Positions 1-8,503 of a stretch of DNA of 38,306 bases are shown here, piece by piece. This DNA is from Lachnospiraceae bacterium. GTDB lineage: Bacteria > Bacillota > Clostridia > Lachnospirales > Lachnospiraceae. The stretch lies in assembly GCA_017624115.1 (NCBI GenBank), contig JAGANQ010000027.1:1-38306 (forward strand), given 5' to 3'. Numbering within the stretch: position 1 is the stretch's first letter; each line of letters begins with the position of its first letter. Both the position numbers and the translations under genes were made by a program. The notes under the pieces were generated by a model that had not been told where the DNA came from, did not search any database, and saw only the letters and a list, made by a program, of their open reading frames with translations.

Positions 1-950
<950 letters not shown>

Positions 951-989
951 TCACTGATAAATTTATATTGATTTCTTTAAATATTCCAG

Positions 990-1032
990 AAATCCCGCAA
1001 ACATTTCAATTCAGGTTGTTTGCGGGATTTTT
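990..1032 (+). terminator. Intrinsic terminator after gdhA
   Basis: A perfect 13-bp stem (990-1002 with 1018-1030, AAATCCCGCAAAC and its complement) with a 15-nt loop is followed by a short T run. It ends the gdhA transcript and separates it from the DUF885 lipoprotein gene. Confidence 0.9.
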
Positions 1033-1069
1033 GCATGATTGTTCTATCTTTCTTTTTTGCACATAATAA

Positions 1070-1078
1070 TGGTATAAT
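1070..1078 (+). promoter_or_regulatory. Extended -10 promoter of DUF885 lipoprotein
   Basis: TGGTATAAT fits an extended -10 element (TGnTATAAT). No good -35 box is present at 16-18 bp upstream; extended -10 promoters can do without one. It lies 77 bp before the likely start at 1155. Confidence 0.55.
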
Positions 1079-1154
1079 AAAAAAGGAACTGTCGCCTTGA
1101 CGGCACAGCTGCATGAATGTCTTTGACAAAGCTCAGGGACAGAAGGGAGTTCAA

Positions 1155-2891
1155 ATGAAACCATATAACAAACTTTTTTACAGGCTTCTTATTCTGTGTA
1201 TTTCTCTTTGCTTCCTGCTCTCCGGCTGCAGCCAGAAATCTGCCAAAACCGATTTTGATACCTTCACTGAAGAGCTCTTTTTAGAAGAAGTCTGTACCAA
1301 TACCATTAATCTTCACTACACACTGGCCTATCCGAAGGATTACGGCATCGAAGACTATCCTGTTTCTCTCGGGGATTTCACTATGGAAGACCTTGAAAAT
1401 TATACGGAAGAGCTTCTTACCCTGCAAAAGGAGCTGCGCGCATTTGATGATGGCACACTTTCCTTTGAGCAGCAGCTTACATACGATATTCTGGATGATT
1501 ACATAGAAACAGAGCTGAGCGCGTCAGATCTCTACCTGTATGATGAGGTTTTAAGTCCTGCCATCGGTTATCAGGCTCAGCTACCGGTTCTGCTTGCGGA
1601 ATATACCTTCCGCACAGAAAAAGACATTTCCGACTATCTTGAGCTTGCCTCACAGATAGACGATATCTTTGACACATTGATTGAATTCGAGCGCACAAAA
1701 TCTGCCGCAGGTCTTTTTATGGCTGACTTTGCCGTGGATGATATTGTTACTCAGATGCAGAATTTTATCGCTTCTCCTTCTGACAATTATATGCTTGCGG
1801 TTTTCAATGACAAGATTGATGCATTTCCTGATTTAACGGATGAAGCGCGCCGACAGTATAAAGAGCAGCATGATAAGATTGTCACTGAATCCATTATTCC
1901 TGCCTATCAGAAGCTTATTGACGCTCTGACGGAATTAAAGGGTACCGGACGGAATCCCGGCGGACTCTGCTATCTGCCGGAGGGTGATTCCTACTATGAG
2001 TACCTTGTCAGAAGCAAAACCGGTTCCTCAAAAAGCGTAAAGCAGCTTATGGGAAATGTAAATGACTTCATCATGGATGCACTGACCCAAATAACTGTTT
2101 TAAGTAAGGAGAACCCGGAGCTTTTAAGTGCATTTGCCTCCTCTTGTTTTACTCTGACCGACCCGGAAGAAATTATGGAAGATTTAATCAGCAAAGTGAG
2201 TAATGATTTTCCAGAGGCCCCCAATGTCACCTACACTATAAAGCAGATTCACGAATCCATGCAGAAATCCTCCAGTCCGGCATTTTATCTTACTCCTCCA
2301 ATAGATGATATTGAAAATAACATTATTTACATTAATCCACTTTATATGTCGGCTGATATCTACCCTACCATGGCACATGAGGGGTATCCCGGACATCTGT
2401 ATCAGACCGTATATACCAGCTCCAGAAATCTTCCGCTGGTGCGCAATCTGTTTAGTTGCCCCGGCTATACCGAAGGCTGGGCAACCTATGTGGAATATTA
2501 TTCCTATGGCATTTCCGGACTCGATGAGGATATTGCCGAACTGTATGCTCTTGATGCCGGAGCTTCACTCGCATTACATGCCTATATTGATTTATGTGTA
2601 AATTATGATGGCTGGGATGCAGATGAAGTATATTCCTATCTGTCACAGTTTGGATATGATGACAAATCCGTTGCTGAAGAAGTATTTCAGGCTATGGTAG
2701 AGGATCCTGCCAATTATCTGAGTTATTTTATCGGCTACCTGGAATTTATTGAGCTTAGAGAACAGGCAGAAAAATTATACGGCGATGAATTTACGCTGAA
2801 AGAATTCCACGATACCGTGCTCACACTCGGACCTGCACCGTTTGATATTCTTTCCCGCTACATCACACGCACCTACAAAGAAACGCATTAG
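1155..2891 (+). CDS. DUF885 family lipoprotein, putative metallopeptidase-like
   Basis: A predicted secreted lipoprotein of 578 aa. The start at 1155 is preferred over an in-frame ATG at 1113 because AAGGGAG lies just upstream and translation then begins directly with a lipoprotein signal: MKPYNKLF, a hydrophobic stretch, and the lipobox LLSGC with the Cys at about residue 25. The body matches the DUF885 family (PF05960), with its hallmark HEGYPGH at residues 408-414 followed by LYQ. In related zincins such an HE..H arrangement binds metal, so a peptidase role is plausible but is not demonstrated for this family in general. The later EGWATYVEYY motif is also typical of DUF885. Length matches the family. 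It stands alone between a terminator and a palindromic element. Confidence 0.88.
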   Translation: MKPYNKLFYRLLILCISLCFLLSGCSQKSAKTDFDTFTEELFLEEVCTNTINLHYTLAYPKDYGIEDYPVSLGDFTMEDLENYTEELLTLQKELRAFDDGTLSFEQQLTYDILDDYIETELSASDLYLYDEVLSPAIGYQAQLPVLLAEYTFRTEKDISDYLELASQIDDIFDTLIEFERTKSAAGLFMADFAVDDIVTQMQNFIASPSDNYMLAVFNDKIDAFPDLTDEARRQYKEQHDKIVTESIIPAYQKLIDALTELKGTGRNPGGLCYLPEGDSYYEYLVRSKTGSSKSVKQLMGNVNDFIMDALTQITVLSKENPELLSAFASSCFTLTDPEEIMEDLISKVSNDFPEAPNVTYTIKQIHESMQKSSSPAFYLTPPIDDIENNIIYINPLYMSADIYPTMAHEGYPGHLYQTVYTSSRNLPLVRNLFSCPGYTEGWATYVEYYSYGISGLDEDIAELYALDAGASLALHAYIDLCVNYDGWDADEVYSYLSQFGYDDKSVAEEVFQAMVEDPANYLSYFIGYLEFIELREQAEKLYGDEFTLKEFHDTVLTLGPAPFDILSRYITRTYKETH

Positions 2892-2906
2892 ACAGCCTAA
2901 GCACTC

Positions 2907-2996
2907 AAAAACCGTGATAATTGCTATTATAGGAAGTTTGCATATTTTCAAATATAGCAGATAAATGCTTCTTGTAACAGCAATTATCACGGTTTT
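2907..2996. repeat. 90-bp palindromic element, possible bidirectional terminator
   Basis: An 18-bp perfect inverted repeat (2908-2925 with 2979-2996) encloses a smaller palindrome, ATATTTTCAAATAT at 2943-2956. Both strands read a T run after the stem, and the element lies between two convergent genes, so it could terminate both. Its inner part is shared with the large palindrome at 30709-31305: the block near TTGCTGTTACAAGAAGC (on the minus strand) and TTTTCAAATATAGC. It therefore looks like a short member of the same repeat family. Confidence 0.8.
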
Positions 2997-3022
2997 CATC
3001 TATACTGGCTGTCACAGTCCCT

Positions 3023-3484
3023 TTACTTTTTTCTTTCATTCCCTTCCGCTGTGATATTGAAAAACTGGTTCAGATTCGATAGCGCCTTTACCAGCACTCT
3101 GGTTTCCTCCTCCGACAGTCCGTTGATCGTTGCCAGAATCATTCTCTTATGAAATTCCTCGTGATGCCGGTATGCCTTCTCTCCCTTTGGCGTCAGTGAA
3201 ATATAGACCACACGCCTGTCCTGTTCACTTCTTACACGCTCCACATAGCCCTTTTTTACCAGACTGTTAATCGCTATCGTCAAAGTACCGATGGTCACAG
3301 ATAATTCTTTCGCTACCATAGACATGTTTTTTTTGTCATGTATACCAATTGCTTCTATAACGTGCATATCATTGTTGGTAATATCTTTAAACTCTTCTGT
3401 TATGATAGCTCTGGCTTCAATATCCATAATGTCCCGGAACAGCTTTACCAGAATTCCATTAAACATATCATATACCTGTTTCAC
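3023..3484 (-). CDS. MarR family transcriptional regulator
   Basis: A small winged-helix DNA-binding protein of the MarR type, usually a dimeric repressor responding to small ligands or oxidants. The winged-helix core is visible: NDMHVIEAIG, then MSMVAKELSVTIGTLTIAINSLVKKGYVERVRSEQDRRVVYISLTPKGE read in pieces (helix-turn-helix plus the DRR wing motif). The start is set at the GTG at 3484 because GGAGG lies 7 bp upstream; an ATG at 3517 would start inside the T tail of the fliS terminator. That gives 153 aa, normal for MarR. It is downstream of fliS on the same strand, but the terminator between them suggests only read-through or a separate weak promoter. Its target is unknown; some clostridial members next to lipid genes are FabT-like, which this context does not support. 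Confidence 0.88.
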   Translation of the reverse strand: MKQVYDMFNGILVKLFRDIMDIEARAIITEEFKDITNNDMHVIEAIGIHDKKNMSMVAKELSVTIGTLTIAINSLVKKGYVERVRSEQDRRVVYISLTPKGEKAYRHHEEFHKRMILATINGLSEEETRVLVKALSNLNQFFNITAEGNERKK

Positions 3485-3518
3485 ACCTTCACCTCCAGCG
3501 CTCAGCGATTTTTTCATA

Positions 3519-3552
3519 CAAAACCGGATTCAGCCTTATACTCTGAATCCGG
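3519..3552 (-). terminator. Terminator of flagellin-fliS, overlapping fliS 3' end
   Basis: On the minus strand a 10-bp stem (CCGGATTCAG, 3543-3552 with 3524-3533) is followed by TTTTGT. The first stem arm lies inside the last codons of fliS, so the gene and its terminator share sequence. Confidence 0.85.
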
Positions 3553-3997
3553 GATTTGGTTCATATGTTTCATTTAAGCTCGATTTTCCATACGTCAATC
3601 CTGCATATACCTGACCGCCAGCAAAAGCCACGCTATTGTCCTGCCTTGCCACTTCTTCAAACGCTTCCTTCAGGCTGGCAAGCATCTGCTCCGGCCCCTG
3701 AAGACTGTCCGGCTTTTTCTGAAAAACAGCCTTCATCAGCATCTTCTGTATATAACGGTAAAGCTGCAGCAATTGCAGCGCCACCGGATACTGCAAATCC
3801 AGTGCCCGCATCAGCTCTGCCAGAAATTCATTCGCTTTTTTTACGTCAAATACAAATTTATCTGTATCCCCATGTTCATATTCCTGCTGTGCATCCGCCA
3901 GATATTTCAGTATAATATCATAGGTTGTCACAATCAGGGCAGATTTATTCCCCTGCGTGATACGCATGCTAAACTCCTGAATCTCTTCCTTTGTCAT
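3536..3997 (-). CDS. fliS: Flagellar export chaperone FliS
   Basis: FliS binds the disordered C-terminus of newly made flagellin in the cytoplasm, stops early polymerisation and delivers it to the flagellar export gate. The 153-aa product is largely helical, begins MTKEEIQEFSMRITQGNK and contains the FliS-like ANEFLAELMRALDLQYPVA region; length fits the family (about 125-150 aa). It begins 27 bp after the flagellin stop with AAGGAAGGG upstream, with no terminator between, so it is cotranscribed with its client flagellin. Its stop lies inside the terminator stem. Similarity is at the divergent end of FliS, and the identification leans partly on gene order. Confidence 0.85.
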   Translation of the reverse strand: MTKEEIQEFSMRITQGNKSALIVTTYDIILKYLADAQQEYEHGDTDKFVFDVKKANEFLAELMRALDLQYPVALQLLQLYRYIQKMLMKAVFQKKPDSLQGPEQMLASLKEAFEEVARQDNSVAFAGGQVYAGLTYGKSSLNETYEPNPGFRV

Positions 3998-4024
3998 ATC
4001 AGCCCTTCCTTCTCATAAAACAGC

Positions 4025-5455
4025 CTACTGGAGAAGCTGCAGTACTGTCTGTGGACGTTCATTCGCCTGGGCAACCATCGCTGTGGATGCCTGAGCTAAC
4101 ACCTGATATTTTGTATACTCCGTCATTTCCGCCGCCATATCTGCATCCTCGATACGCGAAATCGCTGCTGTCATATTCTCCGATGTCACGCTGAGGTTGC
4201 TGATGGTGGAATCCAGACGGTTCTGGTAAGCACCAAGGCTGGAACGAATAGAGGAAATCATATCAATCGCTCCGTCCAGTGCAGTAATTGCTTTTCCACA
4301 GCCATATTGTGTATTCGTATTAATCAAATCAATTCCCAGACTTTCCAGGCTTATCTTTGGAATATTTACATCTACAATCTGACCCTCTCGCGCTCCGATA
4401 TGAAGCGTCATCATACCGAGATCCTTTACCTTTGTACCGATAGTCAGTCCGACATTCTCTATGCTGGCAATATCAGCATCTCGCATCTCGTCCTTATACA
4501 AGGTGTACTCCATCTCAAAGCCGCCATTATCCTTAATAATCGCTTTATTTCCATCAAACGTAACAACTGCTGTATTTTTAAACTCACTGACACCCTTTGT
4601 TTCTCTTATGAGTTCACCCTGCATGTCTGTACCGCTCGCGATGTCATCACCTAATGTAAATCCAAACAGATTGCACAGCTCCGTTGTACTTGCACTGGAT
4701 ACAATCTTTGCTGAGCTTCCGTACTCATAGGTTGTCAGCGTCAGCTCACCTGCATCCGTGTCAAATTCTGCTGTCATATTCATCTTGTCTGCTGCGGTAA
4801 CAATTTTTGACTTTACATCTGCAACGGTGTCTCCTTCCTTTGCCACAATCTCATACCCATTGATACGGATTATACCTGTCTCCTTTATCGTATCTGTGTC
4901 ATTGCCGGCAACTGTCTTTGTAGTTGTCGCCTGCGTACCCAGCCCCGTGACCTTAATTGCATAATCTCCTGCTTCCACATACTCAGATAACTCCGTCACG
5001 GCTGTACCTGCCACGTTATTATAACGTCTTCTCTCCTGCGTTCCATCCAGCAATGGCTTGCCGTTGAACTCAGTATCTCTGGCAATACGCTCAATCTCAT
5101 CCTGTAGTGCAGATATCTCCTGTGTAATCGCTTCACGCTCACCATCACCGTTTGTACCGTTGGCACCCTGCACGGCCAGTTCTCTCATTCTCTGCAGCAT
5201 TGCTGCAACTTCATTCAATGCACCTTCTGCAGACTGCACCAGAGACTCTCCGTCAGAAGCATTATGATTCGCCTGATCCAGTCCTTTTATCTGCGTACGC
5301 ATTCTGGAGGCTATCGCCATACCTGCAGAATCATCTGCCGAGCGGTTCAGTTTAAGTCCTGACGAAAGACGCTCCATGGTATCACTCATGTAAGAATCAT
5401 TTCTCCTCAAATGGCTGTTTGCTATAAGCGCCGATATGTTTGTATTAATTCTCAT
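4025..5455 (-). CDS. hag: Flagellin
   Basis: The structural subunit of the flagellar filament, exported by the flagellar type III machinery without a cleaved signal. The N-terminal D0/D1 domain is clear (MRINTNISALIANSHLRRND, then LSSGLKLNRSADDSAGMAIA and MRELAVQGANG). The C-terminal D1/D0 domain is also clear (AAISRIEDADMAAEMTEYTK, ending VLQLLQ). The middle of roughly residues 150-370 is a variable surface domain of 476 aa total, larger than the shortest clostridial flagellins. AAAGGGA lies before the ATG. A sigma-28 promoter lies about 105 bp upstream, leaving a long 5' leader. fliS follows directly. The conserved TLR5-contact stretch is present in the N-terminal domain (QRMRELAVQ), so recognition by the host is plausible by analogy. 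Confidence 0.98.
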   Translation of the reverse strand: MRINTNISALIANSHLRRNDSYMSDTMERLSSGLKLNRSADDSAGMAIASRMRTQIKGLDQANHNASDGESLVQSAEGALNEVAAMLQRMRELAVQGANGTNGDGEREAITQEISALQDEIERIARDTEFNGKPLLDGTQERRRYNNVAGTAVTELSEYVEAGDYAIKVTGLGTQATTTKTVAGNDTDTIKETGIIRINGYEIVAKEGDTVADVKSKIVTAADKMNMTAEFDTDAGELTLTTYEYGSSAKIVSSASTTELCNLFGFTLGDDIASGTDMQGELIRETKGVSEFKNTAVVTFDGNKAIIKDNGGFEMEYTLYKDEMRDADIASIENVGLTIGTKVKDLGMMTLHIGAREGQIVDVNIPKISLESLGIDLINTNTQYGCGKAITALDGAIDMISSIRSSLGAYQNRLDSTISNLSVTSENMTAAISRIEDADMAAEMTEYTKYQVLAQASTAMVAQANERPQTVLQLLQ

Positions 5456-5559
5456 GCTATAATCCCTTTCTTTTCCTTATCCTGCGACATACGCAAATCC
5501 ATTTGCCCTATCAGTTTCCCTACCAACTGCCGCTGTATTTTGCCCGTTACCTGATATTT

Positions 5560-5587
5560 TTATCGGCAATTTCCTGCCAAAGCTTTA
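5560..5587 (-). promoter_or_regulatory. Sigma-28 (SigD/FliA) promoter of flagellin
   Basis: On the minus strand TAAA (5587-5584), 16 bp, then GCCGATAA (5567-5560) matches the flagellar sigma-28 consensus almost perfectly. The -35 box starts right after the stop codon of the upstream gene. The transcript would carry a leader of about 100 nt before the flagellin ATG. Confidence 0.93.
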
Positions 5588-5588
5588 A

Positions 5589-8447
5589 TTATTTTACATT
5601 TTTTACAACGGCTGAAATAAATTCTTTTGTAATCTGATACAGCTTTGCTGTGTCAGCCGTGTTCTCTGTTCTGTTATCCAGTACCGGCGGCAATTTATCT
5701 CCTTCCGAATAATTCAGCTTAAGCTCCGGGAAGTCACCCTCTGACACAATTCTGCTGAATTCTTCTGAAACCGCCTGCATTTTTTCGGATAGCTCCCGGG
5801 AATCTGCCATGACAAATACATTCAGACTTTCTTCCCCCAGATAAAACTCTGCCCGCAGACTGCCCGCAGACGGAAGCTCCATCGACAGCTCTGCCTTTCC
5901 CGATTCACCCTGCTTATGTACCAGCTTTACATGTACAGCACAGGTTTTTCCATCTATTTCTACCGGCATATGATAATCCTCAAAAGAGGCCAGCCTTCCT
6001 GCCAGCATTACCGTGCGGTGGAAAAGACGCAGTTCCTCTATCGCTGCCCTGCCATTCTCAGCATTCTCCAATGCTTCTGCCACAGCCGCTTCGGCTTCCT
6101 TCTCAAGCTCTTCATAGCCTTCCTGCATCATTTCTTTATTTTCCATCCGCTCCTTAAGACTCTTATCCTGCTTCTTTTCATGCTCCTGCAATCTCTGCAG
6201 GAAAGAAGCCTCCTCATATACCAGCCTGTGTGATGCTTCCAGATTATCAAGGCTGGCCGCTTCCTCTGACTGCGCCAGCAGCCTTAACGTTTCACTTTCC
6301 TTTGAAAGCTCCTGCATCCGCTGCTTCTGCTCTTGTGCATATTCCTCTGAGCCGCTGTTCATCGTCTCCATGAAGCCCTTAAGCTGCTCGGATATAGATG
6401 TTCCCTTCGGAATCATATCAGTCAGCAGACCGAAATCATCATCCACTGAAACATTCATGCCTCTGGCTTTCCTTGAGCGCACTGCTGAGAGAAGATTCTC
6501 CAGCGTAACCTCCCTGTTCTGGTTTACCAGTGCCCCGATTGCTGCTTCTCCGGTTCTGTCGACCTGATTCAGCAGACGGTATAAGCCGATATAGGCATCT
6601 CTGTCCTCCTTAGACAAATCTGTCTGTTTCTCGAGCTTCCACAGGAATTCGCTGTAGGTTTCCGCTTTCTCCGGTCCGATTTCTTCCTTAATCTGTTCAA
6701 TCTGGTTATTCAGCTCATGAATCTCTGTTTCCAGCGGATTTATATGTTTCTCTATCATATGCATCGTAACACGCGGCGTCAGGTTCTTAAGAAGATACTG
6801 ATACTCTCTGTCAAGCTCTGTCACTCTGTCCATATTACGGCGGGTAAGCTCCATCTGATTATAAGCCAGAATCTTAATCACACGACGATTCTCCGGTGTT
6901 GTTTCTCTGTCCATGTCTTCCAGGATATCGTCTATATTCTGGAATGCCTTGGACAAGCTGTCACCGTATTCCCTGTCCGGCGCCGTCATAAGCGCATCAT
7001 AAGCGGTATGCGCCGCATCCAGTGCTGCCTTAAGCGGGGCACCCGACTCATAGGTCAACGCCACAGTCACTTCCTGCACTCTCTGACTTACCGCCATCAT
7101 GCCGACTACATACGAAGGCATTTCCTTCAATGCTTCTATGGTACGGCTTACATCCGACAACTGAGCCAGCTTCTCCGATGATGCTTCCAGCCCATCACAT
7201 CTGTAAAGTGCCTTATAATATTTCTGCTCCTGCTCCTTAAGTGCATCCACCAATTCGCTTAACGGCAGTGTTTCAATTTCTATTCCTTTCTTCAAAAGAG
7301 ACAACCCTGCCTGTACTGTCATCATCAGACGGGTTTCCTCGAGGCGTCGGTATCTGGTCAAATCCTCTGCTGCTGCCTGCACTGTTTCGCTCTGACCTGC
7401 ATCCTGCTCAGCGTTTTCACCCTTCGGTGCAGCAGAAAGCTCTTCCCACGCCTTTGCAAATACTTCTTTTACACGCTCCTGTGTGTAGCCTTCTCCTGTA
7501 AGCAGCGCATCACGGGCAGCTTTTCCCTTCGCCATCGCCTGGGCTATTGTATCAACAATCTCATCTGTGCTCATCTCACCATCGATTGAGAGAATGCTGT
7601 CAAATGCCCGCAGCATATCCTGATCCATCGGAATACCCTGTTCAATCATCCATCTCGCCGTATCAAGATTATCTTCTGTCACTTCCAGACCCGCATCCGC
7701 AAGAATCTTCTCCGCCTGCGTCTTAAGCTGCTCCCAGTCCTTATCTGACAGCGGATTCTCTATATTCTTCTGTACCGGCATATGCTCCGCTCTGTAGACA
7801 TTCTCAATACTAGGCTCAAGTCCGTTTGCCGCCATATAGCCAGCTTGATTTCTGTTAGGAGTCTCTATCTCCTGTGCTCTCGAAACAGCATCACCTGCTG
7901 CCCTCAGATTGTCCTCAGTAACAGGCACACCGTACTGTTTGAATTTATCTGTAACCTTTCCTGCCAGTCCGCCGCCTCCAAGTATTTCCTGTGCCATCTC
8001 GCTGTCTATCGGCAGAGACGGCTGATAAGAATCACAATATGCTGCCAGCTTCACCTGTATCTGGTCAATAACTGTCTCTATCTTCTCTACGTCAGCTGCA
8101 TTCAGGCTGTAGCCCTCCTGCCGGATACCCAGAAGCTCCAGCCCGGAAGCACCATTAATAAGCTGCTCCAGCTTCGATTTAATCTCAGCCACACGCTTTG
8201 TAACCGCGTCCTGTGGAGCAGTCTCTCCCTGATATAATACAATTGATCTTTCTACGCCCGTTCTCTGAACTCCGTCATGTCCCTGACGGGTTCTTCCGGT
8301 TTTTTCTACCTCGGCGGTCTTTTCCTCCAGCTTCACATTCGTATTCTGTAAAGAAGCTGCCAGCAATCCATCCGCCACATTTGATGCCTTTATCTGCATA
8401 CCCGATTCCAGCCTTTCTGTCACATTGGCAACACAGCTCACGCGCAT
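5589..8447 (-). CDS. Large FliK-like / DUF6240-type protein, flagellum-associated
   Basis: A 952-aa, mostly helical, charged protein with many predicted coiled-coil stretches (for example around residues 540-600 and 700-800). The last 150 residues look different: PVEIDGKTCAVHVKLVHKQG, LPSAGSLRAEFYLGEESLNV, then SEEFSRIVSEGD. This beta-rich pattern resembles the C-terminal domain of flagellar hook-length protein FliK, and long proteins of this layout beside flagellin in Lachnospiraceae are, as I recall, annotated DUF6240. It lies upstream of flagellin on the same strand and has its own sigma-28-like promoter, so a flagellar role is likely; exact function is inferred. The start is uncertain: the ATG at 8447 lacks a clear ribosome binding site, and an in-frame ATG at 8399 (MQIKASNVADG) is a real alternative. 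There is no signal peptide. Confidence 0.7.
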   Translation of the reverse strand: MRVSCVANVTERLESGMQIKASNVADGLLAASLQNTNVKLEEKTAEVEKTGRTRQGHDGVQRTGVERSIVLYQGETAPQDAVTKRVAEIKSKLEQLINGASGLELLGIRQEGYSLNAADVEKIETVIDQIQVKLAAYCDSYQPSLPIDSEMAQEILGGGGLAGKVTDKFKQYGVPVTEDNLRAAGDAVSRAQEIETPNRNQAGYMAANGLEPSIENVYRAEHMPVQKNIENPLSDKDWEQLKTQAEKILADAGLEVTEDNLDTARWMIEQGIPMDQDMLRAFDSILSIDGEMSTDEIVDTIAQAMAKGKAARDALLTGEGYTQERVKEVFAKAWEELSAAPKGENAEQDAGQSETVQAAAEDLTRYRRLEETRLMMTVQAGLSLLKKGIEIETLPLSELVDALKEQEQKYYKALYRCDGLEASSEKLAQLSDVSRTIEALKEMPSYVVGMMAVSQRVQEVTVALTYESGAPLKAALDAAHTAYDALMTAPDREYGDSLSKAFQNIDDILEDMDRETTPENRRVIKILAYNQMELTRRNMDRVTELDREYQYLLKNLTPRVTMHMIEKHINPLETEIHELNNQIEQIKEEIGPEKAETYSEFLWKLEKQTDLSKEDRDAYIGLYRLLNQVDRTGEAAIGALVNQNREVTLENLLSAVRSRKARGMNVSVDDDFGLLTDMIPKGTSISEQLKGFMETMNSGSEEYAQEQKQRMQELSKESETLRLLAQSEEAASLDNLEASHRLVYEEASFLQRLQEHEKKQDKSLKERMENKEMMQEGYEELEKEAEAAVAEALENAENGRAAIEELRLFHRTVMLAGRLASFEDYHMPVEIDGKTCAVHVKLVHKQGESGKAELSMELPSAGSLRAEFYLGEESLNVFVMADSRELSEKMQAVSEEFSRIVSEGDFPELKLNYSEGDKLPPVLDNRTENTADTAKLYQITKEFISAVVKNVK

Positions 8448-8476
8448 TTAGCGCTGCTGTACATGTTATACCTCAT

Positions 8477-8503
8477 ATTTCGGCTGAAATTTCCGTTTTC
8501 TTA
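8477..8503 (-). promoter_or_regulatory. Sigma-28-like promoter of the FliK-like gene
   Basis: TAAG (8503-8500), 15 bp, then GCCGAAAT (8484-8477) differs from TAAA-N15-GCCGATAT at one position in each box. As for flagellin, the -35 box overlaps the stop codon (8503-8501) of the upstream gene, glgB. Confidence 0.6.
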
